Of a stretch of DNA of 64,000 nt, positions 44,650 to 56,999 are shown in pieces. The notes under the pieces were generated by a model. That model searched no databases. It had not been told where the DNA came from and saw only the letters and a program-made list of their open reading frames with translations. Each line of letters begins with the position of its first letter. Within the stretch, counting starts at the first letter, position 1. A program made the position numbers and the translations under genes. Origin of the DNA: Haemaphysalis longicornis. Lineage: Eukaryota; Arthropoda; Arachnida; Ixodida; Ixodidae. The DNA is taken from contig CM023449.1 in NCBI GenBank assembly GCA_013339765.2, positions 114,809,070 to 114,873,069 on the forward strand. The letters run 5' to 3'.

Positions 44650-47290
44650 ACACATCCAGTATGCAACCACTCTGCAGCAATGCCAAATGTTTCAGCTGTC
44701 TTTGTCCCTACAACTCCTGGACATCTTCAAAGGGAGTCTAACGATGTCTTAAAACCTGCGAACTTCGAAACCGCGCAAGAGGTGGAACAAGAGACGACGA
44801 CACACAGCGCCGTGTGTTGTCGTCCATTGTTCCGCTTTTGCGCGGTTTGAATTTAAGTTAGCATGCACCACGTAGCCCAAGCCACAGTTCTTAAGCAGTT
44901 CCAAAAATGCATTACGGGTAGTCCGAAATTCCTTATTCTAAAAAAAAAGTTAATTAGAAGATCGAAAGTAAAGTAGATGAAATATACTGGAGCTCCAAGG
45001 AAAGCAAGACGGTATGTTGCTCCGTACAGAAAGGGTGGCATTCTAATGTTGGATTTTTTACTTTGAGCAAACATTCACAAATGAGAAAAGGAAGAGTTGC
45101 GACCGCTCTCTTGCATTCAAGGCAAGGCATATATTAAAAATTGTTGTTTCAGCAACCTACCCACAACAACTCTACACCAGTCCCACAGAGCTCACATTTG
45201 CGTGAACAATTCCCTCCTACCGGCCGGATGCGTCGGCCGTAAAGACTTAGGCTTTAATATGTAGTCTTAGTTCGTTACATTAGCACAAACCGAAGCCTGA
45301 CTTGAGTTCATAGAAGCCACTTTTTGTGGGTTTCTCAGTAGGAAGCTGCGTATCGCACAACGAATCTTGGTTTGCGAAGCAAAGAATAGAGCTGGAAACA
45401 GATACATTTCCTAAATTATCTGATTTGCTTATATGGCATTGCTGCTTTTTAGCAAGAAATGCGGAAGGGCACACATTCATTCGATCTTCGTTGGAAAGGT
45501 GCATACCTAGTGAAGGGTTGACCGACGTTTGCTTACAGATTACGCCAGTATGCATATATTTTCTTGGAAACAAAATTTGTGTGCACTCATTGAGCGTATT
45601 CAGTGGACCTGAAAGAATACATGAACAGGTATATACACGCTGAGCACGCTTATTCAAAGTTGGGCCCCACATTTAAACAACACAAGATTTCTCTCGTGTG
45701 TCGTGGACTTCTCAAATTTTATTTTCGTTTTAAAATTTATGATTTGTAAGCTTTCACTAACATTTTTGTTACATGCCTGGAGACCGGTAACGTATCAGAA
45801 AAATGCGCTATAGGAGAACAAACACGTCTTTTGTGTCATATCACAGTGTGGCCTACGGTCCCCGATTTTGTGTGCGCATGGTTATTCTAGGGTTTTTTGC
45901 CGCTTTGTATGGAGAATGTAGGAATGAAATTTTTAAGACGGGAGCCTTAAGTCCTTGTTTTTCAGGAAAACTGTCGTCGCCATTTTTGTTGTCCTATCGA
46001 GAAAAAAAGGCAGAGCTGCTAGAGAAACAAAAAAAAATTCTGGGAAGCTCGCACTCACGTGCAATACTTGGGTGGCGAAGGTGTTATAGGGGATCATTGA
46101 AGGACACAAGGTTGGGTAGTAGTATCGTTGTGGTATTGACGTCGGCGGCCTGTCATTTCAATGACATACGTTGTGCGATGCCCGGAGTGAGCTCATCTTT
46201 TAGTAGACATTTTCGTGCACACTCAGCAAGGGCGACTTATCGTCTCCAGCGGATGATTTGCACGCTGGGCGTTTTTGAAGCGCGGCCTCTTCCTCGGCCG
46301 TACGAACTATCCGAGATCTGGATCTGTTGATGGCAAATATCACCTACAGCAGCTTCTTACATTCAAATCGCGGCTCTTATACGGCCCAGAGCTCATGCGC
46401 AGACGCACACGAGAACGAACGAACTCGGGGTGTACGCCTATACGTGTTTTTCTCATTCCGAGCATGTGTAGCCACAACATTGGTGGACGCTGGAGCTTTT
46501 TGTGGCCAAAGGTTGGCCACTCTTCACTAAGTCCCTATGCATAGATTGACGAACGTGCACTCGAGGCACGCACTCACGAACACTCGGCATTTTCTTGGTA
46601 TTTTAAATTGCGGACACAATTCACAACATATTCGCTCCACGGCTTCGCTGTTAACAGTACGATCCGCTTTGAACCCGCACTCCCCAGCAGCAGCCAGATG
46701 CACCTACCACTGTGCTATTTTTGCACGTTGCCAGCGGCACTACAAAAGTGTCATTATCATTGTTTAATTTTTCCCGAAAACTAACTAGAGCATTCGACCC
46801 ACTGTTGCAGGCTGACGTAAAATCGCGCGTGCTGTAAAACGAATAAGCAGAAAGAAAGACACGCAGCCACTATTAATTTGAAAAGAAACAAATCGAGGCA
46901 ATTTGCCGCCAAAAGACAAACAAACGAAACAAAAAAAAGGAGGTTGAAGTACGATGACAAATAAAAAAAGTACTACTAAGTATTGCTAGTCTTTCTGCTT
47001 CGAACCACGTAAACCTACATGAGTGCCCCGAGGAACGTTTGCTGACATGCCTTATTTATTGCACATTGATTGCAACATTAATATACACGTGATATTGACA
47101 GGAAAAACAATATTATGATTCATAATATTGACACTGGAGTATTTGCCATGTAGCCTGTTTTACAGAAAATATCGTCTTTGTTTCTTGAGCGAAATAACGT
47201 GGAATCAGGTTTGTCTAGAAGGCGGAACTTTTGAAAGGAGGGTTTACTATCAGTGAACCGCGTAGAGCCTTGAAAACTAAGTTTCATTGT
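44650..47290. other. Intergenic; two unassigned open frames
   Basis: A 130-codon minus frame (45280-45672) and a 175-codon plus frame (45803-46330) are open but show no recognisable motif or codon signature, so I do not call them genes. TTTGC-GAA-GCAAA at 45371-45383 is a perfect GAA-loop micro-hairpin. Confidence 0.35.
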
Positions 47291-47292
47291 AA

Positions 47293-47323
47293 ACTTTAAA
47301 GGTCCCACATGGACCTTTAAAGT
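47293..47323. repeat. Perfect 13-bp palindrome with 5-nt loop
   Basis: ACTTTAAAGGTCC (47293-47305), CACAT, GGACCTTTAAAGT (47311-47323). No T-run or gene end is adjacent, so it is not a terminator call. Confidence 0.9.
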
Positions 47324-47910
47324 CCACAATATGCTGTCTGATTAACAAAGGTAGGAATGTTTTTCTTCTAGTGACCATTCCTCCTTTTCCTATGAGTCGG
47401 GTGGCCTCTTTCATAGAGCTTCTTACAGTACACACTAGACAGGAATCTGGTGCTAGCGCTATGCGGCTCACATCAAGGCCGTCTGTGTCGTCATGGACCA
47501 CCATTATACATCGCGCTCGCCTTAGTTTCATCTGTGGCTTGGATTGAAACGTGTGAGTGACCGCAAATTTAAACATAGTGCCACAAAAACGCGAAGAATA
47601 GTGTGCAATTATGTAAGTGAAAAATAAAAACAGGGTGTTTTAAAACTAAGAAAAAAAGAAGTAAACCTTATTTTTGGCGGGACGGTTTTGCCTACTATTC
47701 TGCAGAGGAAGCTGGCAGTTAACAACAATGTTAATATTTTCTGGGAAACTTATTAGAGAATCTGATTTTATTAATTTTATCATTATTTCAAACAATAAGT
47801 TGTTCGTAGAGCCTGCAAATGTTTTCGAGCGTGCCTGTGAAAACGTTGCTTTCGTGGAGAACCGGTGCACCGAACGCCAACTAGTTTAACAAGAAAATTG
47901 CCCCCACCTC
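47324..47910. other. Intergenic, nothing recognised
   Basis: A 99-codon minus frame (47277-47576) runs through the palindrome and has no known domain. Confidence 0.35.
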
Positions 47911-48375
47911 CCCGAAGGGAATCGTGAGGAAGTGCGAATGCATTTCTTGCGCCGAGAGTACACGGCGTAGTAATTCTGCCATCGCCTTGAGAGGCGCAGT
48001 ACCGGCGAGGGGGAGCTGTCAGGCGAGGGGAGAGGCGCGCGCCGAGGGTGAGTGCAAACCTAACGGGGGGAGAGGCGCGCCAGCTGCAGAGCATGTGACG
48101 TCACGGCGCGAGGAGAGGGGGAGCAGACGCAAAGGCGCCAGCGCGCAGTCACGTGGGAGTGTGACGTCACGGCGCGAGGAGTGGTGCGGGAGCCGGCGCG
48201 GGCGCGCGCAGCCACGGCGCGGGAGGCGGAGCGCGCGCGGGTCACGTGGGGTGTGACGTCGCTGCGCCGTTGCTACAGACGCTCCTCTCCGCTCCTCGCG
48301 CCGTTGCTAGGGGAGAGGAGGAGGAGCAATGCGGACGGCGGATTCAGGGTCGCTTATAAAGTGCTTCGCACTTAA
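47911..48375 (+). repeat. CpG-rich repeat with three CRE-like sites; ends in micro-hairpin (copy 3)
   Basis: This very GC-rich block carries GAGGCGCAGTACCGGCGAGG, then TGACGTCA at 48096-48103 and 48162-48169 (both followed by CGGCGCGAGGAG) and a one-base variant TGACGTCG at 48254-48261. CACGTG E-box cores lie beside the last two. The final section has GGGGAGAGGAGGAGGAGC, GCGGACGGCGGA and ends AAGTGC-TTC-GCACTT (48359-48373), matching the short-element family seen at 14.2, 23.6 and 56.4 kb. Palindromic CRE and E-box cores could act as enhancer sites if this element lies near a gene. Confidence 0.6.
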
Positions 48376-48379
48376 AAAA

Positions 48380-51300
48380 AGAAAACGTTGCATTAAAGTC
48401 GTGCACGATGACACGATAGGGCGCATACAAGCGTCCGTATCTGTCGTATCCCCGTGGTCGTATCTTGTCTTCGTCGAAGTACGTTTTGTTTCTTCTTTTC
48501 GTCGGCTACAAATTTCGCGGTGGCATGTTACCAGCTCAGTCATGCGTCCTTCGACTGCGGCATGAGCAACATCAGGTGCGATCACGCACTGCCTGCTGTT
48601 TCACCGAACACGGCTACCACAGAACCGGGAGGATTTCGGCTTCCTTGTAGCTCGTAAACGTGGAAATGCATAGTGAAGAAAGCAAATCCCAAAAACCGCT
48701 TAAGAATCCATTTGTCATGACAAGTCCAAGCCAAAAAGAGGGTTCTCCCCATGAACCCTCACGACGACATGGATTACAAGACGCAGTTTCCTCTCTAGTA
48801 TACTTACATAAGAAACTCTATGGCCTCGTTGAAGCAGAAGGCACTTATTCGTTTTCAAGAAAATAGTTTTTCTTTTTTAAAAGTACTTTTAAAGCTACGC
48901 AAGTGTTATCGATCAAAGTGTTTGTATTGTTTTATCACAGATATATTTGTATCACGGGCGCTGACATCGTTACTTAATTGAATTATCAGGCGGTGAAGTT
49001 CCAGGCATCGAGCGGAAGCAGTGGAATTATTCTTTTTGGCCTCGAAAGTTAAACAAACATTATTGATATCGGACAATTTTTTCTGTCACTGTTGGGGCAT
49101 TGATATTGCAAAAAATACTGCAACAGTGGTAACTAGACTTAGTTACGAGTGCATATTTTATGCAACGGCTCATGCCGTAGAGTGGTGTCGTAACCGATTA
49201 AACTAACTACACCGTGGAGGCATGGGAGTTCGAATGAAGGTGACCGCGAGAAAGTAACACGAGAGAGGATGGCGCGATAAGGAGTCAGAAGGAGAGAAGA
49301 TTGGCGCACGAGAATTGCGATACAGTGGCCACTCACAAAAAGGCATCATCTCTCACTGTGGCGAATGCGGTGAACCGCGCAACTTCCCACTTTGCAGTGT
49401 GCCGCACAAAACAACATCCCCACGAGCGACGTAAATCATAGCGGTTTGTTAATGACGGCAAAGAATTGTGCTGGAAAGTTCCTGATACAATGAGCGATGC
49501 AACCGGCACAAGGGCTTTGTCTGCAGCTTTTGGTAACCAGCTACCGTACCCTGGATCTGAAAGTACTCAGCCAAAGTGGTAGTTAAACGAGCCCCGAGAG
49601 ACAACCGCATATTAAATTTATTGTCTCAATACATTGGAAAACCAAATATCAAAATTGCCGCGCAACAATTTCAAAATGCGTAGTATTGGCGTCTTTGGTG
49701 AATTTTTCATCATTCAGACACCATGTTCTCACAAGATTGAAAGGAAATAGTAATTTACGTAACGATGTGGTTTATACATGTCTTTTGTGGTTCTCCCAAG
49801 AGAAACAACATTTGTTAATATCCCGGGGTATTAGGCAGAATCATTTATCAAAAGACGACAATGCGCCCTTTTCTGAGATTATTACGTCTTAGAAGTGCTT
49901 TTTGGTTAACCCTTGTGCATTGCATTATTGTGAGTAAATATATAAATATAACTATAACTATGTTTGCACGTAAATTTGTATTTATTAGAACCAATATTTT
50001 AGAATAGTGCTTGCTGCCCTCCATTACCTAGGGAGCAAAATCTCTGACTCTTTTTCATTGTGAGCGTGTGAACATGCAAAGCAAATGAATTCCTGTAGTG
50101 ACTTCGTTATAGGAGGTTTTCAATCTAAATACGCGGTGAAGACACATTCATTTATACTACCTGACAAGATACATTTTGCTTTATCGGTACCCGCAGTGTC
50201 CTCTTGCATATTAATACGGGGCTAGAATTATATAATTCGAACTTCATGCTGAAGTATTCACTGTTATTTCAGATACGGTGAGCCGACGTGGTTGCAGTGT
50301 CCTTGTATAAGAAAGTAGCGCTCGACTTCGAATATGAAAGACACGTTCTTCTATGAAGAGGTGGCTTTGCTAGCACTAACATTGCGCCTCCCGAAACACT
50401 TCAAATTATAAAAACTGGCCTTTTTTGTATTTTTAAAAGATGGAATACCTTTGAAAAGCGGAAATAGTTAATATTATTGCTCGAAAACCTATTTCTGTGA
50501 GTGAGGAAAGGTCAAAGGTGTGCCGGGGGCACAATTCCAAGGAAAAGTTTCCAAAGAATTTGAAAAAAAAAAAATTGTTTGAAGTAAGGGCGTCAGAAAC
50601 TTTCATTCCGCCGGGGCTCCCATCTATGTCTTTGCAGGGCTCTTTTCGAGAAGTCGATGGCACGGGCAGTGCGGACTGGTATTTTTGGAAGCCTGATGTA
50701 ATTACCCTTTTTCCGGCTTTACCTAACGAGAAGTTCATCTAATACTTGGTGTGATAGTTTTCTGGGATTGTGACGCATGAATCTCCGTTCGGTTGCGTCT
50801 AACTTGCCAGCATATTTTTTACGGGTACTGAGGATTCGCCACCTACCCGTGGTTCCTGGTGATGAGCGAAGCCTGGCGCTATGTTTTATATCGTTACTTC
50901 AGTTACTCTACTATTTATTTTCCGCATGACTGTTGAAAAGTATTGCCGCAGCGCAGCGCCCACGACTGGGGTTTTCTAGGAGAAAAAAAAAACAAGACGA
51001 CGCTGAGCGCCTGTTAGCGCCCGTGCTCCATCTTTCGGAATGACAAAAGCACGGTACCACCTGGAAACGGGGTGTAAAAACAGCGCCTCCGCTAGCGGGC
51101 CGGGCGTGATGTTAAATTTTCGCGATACGTTCGCTGAAACACGGCATGGGAGATGTTCGTGTGCCTGCAGACACGGTTTGTTTAAGAAAAGACAAAAGGC
51201 GAACTTTGCTTTTGGGCAGCAAAAACACACGAAGATTACCGTTGTTGCTTTGTGCGCATATAAACAGCCCTCAGCTTGTCTGCCCCATCGAAGAAAAAAC

Positions 51301-54300
51301 GAAAGGAGTGACACAAATAAAGAAGAAAACACGTTTCGTTTCGTGCCTTCAGTAATGGCGCCTCTTATTTTTTGTATTTTCTTCTGCTGTCGCTCGCCAC
51401 GTTAGAGATTTTTTCCGCTTGCCGCATGGTTTACTTGCGGTCGTAACAACCTTCGGTGGTGAATGGACGCCACAAAAGAAGACTCGTATTTGACTGTTGG
51501 CAAAAACTTGGACATTTTATGCGCACTTTTCCTTTTTTCTGTGTGTCTTTATCCGCATCAGAATTCCCCCACCCCCCTCCCTCCACCCCCCAGATGCCCA
51601 GTCAAATTCTCGAGGATTATTAAAAAAAATACGTGCGAACATTTGCTGCTTCCTTCTATCAATCATACGTATGTGCCTCTATAAAAAGAATATTTTGAGA
51701 GGCACCCGGGCGCATGAACTAGCGATGTATATATGTGAAATTTTCGCCATGACAACCAGCCTATGTTGGCGTCTTCTATCAAAGCTTGTTTTGCATATTT
51801 CAGACTACGCGTCTTATTACTTTTTGTGTGTTGTCTTCATGTGTTTTAAATGAAACTGCAGTCTTATCGATGACAACGGGGACGGCAGAGCATTTGCAAT
51901 GGTGAAACGCGCAGCCAGGTTTCACTTCGGATTTTCTTTTTATAGGGATGTACTAAGAATTGTGTTTTCTTGACAAAGACGGTCATTTAAGTCAAAATTT
52001 GATATCTGATATGCCTAATACAGCATATCTTCACTCAATGAGGTATTTTCCAAAGTGCCGTATTAAAGAAGGACAAAGTAGTATTTGACCAGAGAAACAC
52101 TAAAGCTTTTATTAAATTGCGATAATGCTGGGGAATTGCATCTTTTTATGTTTAGTTTTGTGATCGAGGTGTGTCGCCTGAGTTTCCTTAGGTTGCCTTT
52201 CGACGATGACCTTCGTTGTTGCTTTCACATTCTCACCGCGACCATAGCTATAAACCTGGTCCAGTTACCCTTTTGAGGTTCATCTTTAATTTTACAGTGA
52301 GTAACCACAACGTTCACCTCAATGACGCGCCAAGCAACGACGCACTTATTGTTCGCCAAACTGTAAGTAGGGATTGACGTCATTAGACAACAAAGGGCCA
52401 CGTGAGGCCTGACGTCGATCCGCCACGTACCCGCGTCCCTGAAGGCCAAGGTGATGGGCCAGAAGTTCTGGAGTGGCGAATACATGACACGTCGAGGCTA
52501 ATGCGACGCCAGGTTGAGCGTATATCCGCGTTAGCCGGCCGACGGGGACATCAAGACAGACGTACTTGCGCTCGAAGACAATGGGAATTGGCGTTCGCAA
52601 CAGGTGAAAGGCTACTACCCTCGTTGTTCTTGCTGTGATAAAAGGGCACCACTCTTTTACCAGCGGAGTAAATTGATACTGCACTGGCCTTAATGCAGTA
52701 ATACTTATGGCTATAGCTTATCCGGTAGTCCAAACCGTACAAAGTGCATATAATACGCAAAAACAGCAAGAAAGTTGTACCGAAAAAACACGATACAATT
52801 TTTCAGTTTATCTGAGCCCAGTGCAATAAAAAAATAAAACTTCAAGAGCGTTTGTGTTATCCTGTAAAAGTGCAAGTTACGCAACAGCATTAAAACTTCA
52901 ATGGCGGCGGGTGACGTCCCTTCTGATATCACGAAAATGCAGCGGCAACGCGACTTCTCGCGTTGTCGAATCAAGGCTTTACGCTGTGCGCCAAAGTAAC
53001 GAGTACGAGTCTCTGAACCTGGAGAAATGAGAATGAATATAGTGCACTTTTCCCCCCACGTCCCCTAAATAGCACCACACACAACATTCATGCAGCAGGC
53101 TACACAAAATAGAAATCTATCTCAAAGAAGCCTTAGCAGAGGCAGGAAAGAACGTAAATAGTAAGGAAGAGAGAGATGAGAAGAGAAGCCAACTGTCGCG
53201 TGCAACACAAGTACGGTAGCTCTTGACGCTCGCGCATACACTTCCCATCAATAAATGTCTTTCGGACTTAAATATATCAATAGAAGGAAAGCAAACTTCA
53301 TAGTGCTTAGCGACAAGAGAGAGAAGAAAACCTATGGTATCACACAGACACGGAAATAGAGGCAGCATTAGGGCAAAAAAATGGCACTCGCGAGGGGTGA
53401 TGGGGGTGGGCGCCCAGAAATCGATATATTTATTGCCGCATATCGATAGACCCCGATGCTCCCACACTCTGAAGTTAGCAGTGGAGAAACCCACCAAGCA
53501 GCGAATGCGGCAAGGGTAACTGTTGAGGATGTGTCCATGTTCGTGAAACTTTCCGCAAGGCAAACAGACAAGCCACTATAAAGCGGAGAGTGACAGCTGC
53601 GCCCGAGTAAAACCGTCATGCCCTTTTCGTGCTACTCGGGTTTGAGGAATTTTTATGTCATCTTTGAGGATAGTCTTATTCCCTTACCCTTTAAAGGCAC
53701 ATTTGAAACGATAAAACAAATGGCAGTTTATTTCGCGGTGTCTTTCTACCAGATGTGCGAACGTAACAAGAAACGCTGGGCGAGTTGCTAAGGTTGCAGG
53801 ATGAAACAAACCCCGAAAGGAAAGACGGATACTGGGTGGGACAAATACAGCGGGATGGCGCGCTACTGTAAATTGAGGTGCTTATTGAAAAGCACGAAAA
53901 TATGGACATTAGGAAAAGAAAAAGCACGAGGATAATGCGATACGGCATCACGAGGAACCACAAGAGGGACGCCACGTTTTAAGTGACGTCGAGAAAATCA
54001 ACTCCGCGTTTAGACACAGATACAGAGGGCTAACTGACACACTAGTCACGCTGTCTTGCAATGTGAGGAGCCTCCGCAACTTCGCGCGTCCTTTGATGAC
54101 GGTGTGAAAATAAATTTGAAGTTTTATTGAACATTGGTGACGCCCACACGAGAGACAATGAGTGAATAGGTGTGCAAGATATCTGTGCTCAAAGCTCTTT
54201 GATGCTCTTCCACATTTGCCGACATCGGTTACAACTACACTCCGGGAAGGCCACACATCCTAATATTAGGCTTGCGAGCATGCTTATTCTTTACGGCCGG

Positions 54301-56325
54301 TACGTTAGTGAACAGAAAAAAGCCGATATTCCAGAGACAAAGAAGAAAGTATAAATTTTAATGCTGTGATAACGTAGAAAAGCATGCAGGCTTGTATGAC
54401 TTTTCTACGGTACTTAGCCTGGTAGTTGTAAACGGGAGTAGGTGTTTTCTTTTCGGACGTAATTAAATAGACAAAGCTACTAAACTTAAACTGCGGAGTA
54501 ATAGAATGACCTAAAACGGATGTTCTTATCCAAAATTAAGACCACCAAATTTCACATCAGTGTCATTGTTAGGTCGACCATAAAGCCCTTATAGGCACAA
54601 ACGCTAATTAATGCATCTATTCATTCATTCATCAGCCCTACCATCAGATGCTGAAGTTAGAGGCCTTCATGTCTACGCTTATTGGGTCTACATTATTGGG
54701 CGTGAGGTGGAATATGGAACGGCAAAACGATGAAAGTAGGTACAAAATGCAAGGATGTTGGGGTGATAAATATTGATGTAAATTATTTTAGCTTTGTGTA
54801 CTTAAGCAGTTGCGGTATTTTGCGTAAAAGGTAGAGTTTTTTTGTCGATCTTGAAAAAAGAAGTGCCGGACAGTTTCCCGTTGCAAAAATAGGTTTTTTT
54901 TTTCAAAACCACCACCAAATTGCATTTGCTATACAATAACCGCTAACTTTTTTTACCAAAACGAAGCATGCCTGTTCTCGCTAACACATTCTCAGACCAA
55001 ATTATGACTTAGAGTTCCGACTTTCCGGCCCCCAACAGCTACGATATACAGTTCAAGAATTACGGATAAAATTTGTAGGCTAGTAAGTGATGTCAGCCCT
55101 TTTGCAGGCCTTTATAACGAGACGAATTTATGATCTATTGCACTCCCCGAACGGGGATGACCTCCGAAGTGAAAGAGCACACGGCACACAGGTGATCAGA
55201 ATTTCTAACACAGGTACAAACCTATTTATCGTGAACTCATGGTGACAAGCATACATAACTCGGCATTATGACATAATCCTCCTATAGGCCAAATATCATT
55301 TCATTTCGGCTGCGAAACATTTGATAACACGAGACATTCAGCAGTCTTTGTAAAGATAGTCCTTCCGATGGTGCCCACGTATTCACAGCACACCGGAATT
55401 CTGAGTTTGCAAATTCGCTGTGAACTAATTGTGACCAGTAGGTAAACATTGGAGTAATCATTAAGTTCCCATGGCGACAGGCTGCCATAAAAAAGGTTTT
55501 TTGAGAGTTTTGATATAACAAGGCTTACAGCCTTTTTCTTATCAGCAGGCGTGATGAGTATTGTTTTGCCGCAATGCGTTTTTCGCATGCTCTTGAGTAA
55601 CTGCGAGAGTCCTATCCGTGTAACTTTCGATGAATACGTGAGAGAGAAAGTGTCCATTTTCGTCGCGCTGTTCTCCTTTGTATTAGCTGAGGTTAACTAG
55701 GACGCCACGCTAGGACATCCACAAGAATAAATTTAGCTATTTGCGGGCGTACTTGACAGTGCAGGTTAAATAGTCCCGAAGGACACTCGACATTTTTAGG
55801 AAGAATACACCATCCATGAAGTAGGAAAAAAGTCATTGATTCAGAGAGAGAGATATAGAGGAAACACATTGGCAACTGATGTTATGTAGGTAGGTAGCTG
55901 ACATCGAAGCAGTGTAAAGCTGTTTTCTGCTTGCCCTACTAATAAAGACAAACGCTTCATACTTTCTCTCAGTGTTTACATGAGGTAATAAATTTTAAAA
56001 CTACAAAATACCACCCAAAATCTTTTGCAAATTCGCTCCATTCTGTCTTTATTGGTGCTTGAAACGCCATTCAAACCGCTATAAATGAAGACGTGAATGC
56101 TAGATGGTATGTTGATAATCCTTGCGTGCCTTCACACGAAGCTCATTGGAGAAAATGCAGAATATAAGTTGTTTAAAAATCAGTATTAGGATGATGAATG
56201 TTTAAGCAAAAAAAAGTGAAGTAATTAGCCGGGAGAAATTTCAAAAAAAAGTCGGGACGAGTTTCAGAAAAATAGGTAGGCATGGGCCGGCCTGATCCTT
56301 TCCGTCTCGGTGATATTTGAAGAAT
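48380..56325. other. Long intergenic stretch, nothing recognised
   Basis: Almost 8 kb without a recognisable domain, repeat unit or RNA. Longer open frames are a 148-codon minus frame (53117-53563), cysteine-rich but unmatched, and 118-121-codon frames near 50976-51853 and 55301-55657. The 81-codon plus frame at 50497-50742 has an acceptor-like TCTTTGCAG inside it. None has enough support to call a gene. Confidence 0.4.
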
Positions 56326-56330
56326 ATTTT

Positions 56331-56580
56331 AAATGCAGAGCATTTCTTTAACTCACATGTAGTGTCCGCCGTCCCTCCGCAACAGCTCAGCGCGCAGGTG
56401 CGCCCTCTCCCCACTCCTCCTCTCCCGCATCACGCTACCCTCCTCGTTCTCAAGAACAGGTCCGTACCCCTCCCCCTAGACTATAAAAAAAATAACAGTT
56501 ACCTGCGCCTGGTTTCGATCCATCGACCCTGCGGGCGGAACGCAAGGTACATGGTGCTTTACCCACTGCGCCACAAAGCC
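56331..56580 (-). mobile_element. tRNA-headed SINE with purine-rich body and micro-hairpin tail (copy 4)
   Basis: Read from 56580 downward, the minus strand opens GGCTTTGTGGCGCAGTGGGT (box A-like GTGGCGCAGTGGGTA). About 50 bp on it has GGATCGAAACC (box B-like), then a short A/T linker, then GGGGGAGGGG and GGGAGAGGAGGAGTGGGGAG, GGGCGCACCTGCGC, GGAGGGACGGCGGAC, and ends AAATGC-TCT-GCATTT (56345-56331) plus an A-rich tail. The body and tail align with copy 1 at 14150-14262. The tRNA-like acceptor stem does not close, so this is not a working tRNA gene. Confidence 0.65.
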
Positions 56581-56887
56581 GACACAGAATGAAAGGCTAC
56601 GAACGCGCCTTATATCCTTGACTCATTCAAACTACGTTAAGAAGCTGCTGATACTACGCATTCACTACCACCAACTCCCCAAACACTAAACGTTAACGCA
56701 ATACACCCACCCCTATGCGACGCATTTACTCGAGTCCCCCTCGCGGAGAGATGGGCCCTTTTTTTCAAATTTGGATCGTGCCATACGCTGTCAAACACGG
56801 TAGTTTGAACGTGGCCTTGAAACAATTGCAGCGTAGGGCATGCTCTAACCTATTATCGAGCTTATTTTATACGAACTAGCTGATACG

Positions 56888-56994
56888 TTTTGCAGCGTGT
56901 TGAATTCTTGTTCCGGGGCTGCATTTTGTCTACAGGTTGTACCACCCACTGGACAAAATGCATCCCCGGAACAAGAATGCAACACGCTGCAAAA
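56888..56994. repeat. 43-bp inverted repeat with 21-bp spacer
   Basis: Arms 56888-56930 and 56952-56994 are inverted copies with 2 differences in 43. The text TTGTTCCGGGG and GCATTTTGTC occurs on both sides. Neither arm is recognised as a known element. Confidence 0.9.
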
Positions 56995-56999
56995 ATTGC

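Noticed and set aside
45803..46330. 175-codon plus-strand open frame
   Set aside because: No recognisable motif, a run of K/E-rich and R-rich text typical of chance frames, and no splice or promoter support. One such frame is expected by chance in 64 kb.
47450..48440. Peptide similarity between 47.5 kb (minus, MVVHDDTDGLDV) and 48.4 kb (plus, KVVHDDTIGRIQ)
   Set aside because: The match is short and nucleotide identity is weak by eye. It may be a diverged inverted repeat but is not supportable without alignment.
53117..53563. 148-codon cysteine-rich minus frame, considered as a TRAF- or zinc-finger-like relic
   Set aside because: The cysteine and histidine spacing does not match a known domain, and overlapping frames are equally plausible. 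I could not support any family.
56500..56580. Possible functional tRNA gene
   Set aside because: Box A and box B-like words are present but the acceptor arms do not pair. The segment continues into a SINE body.
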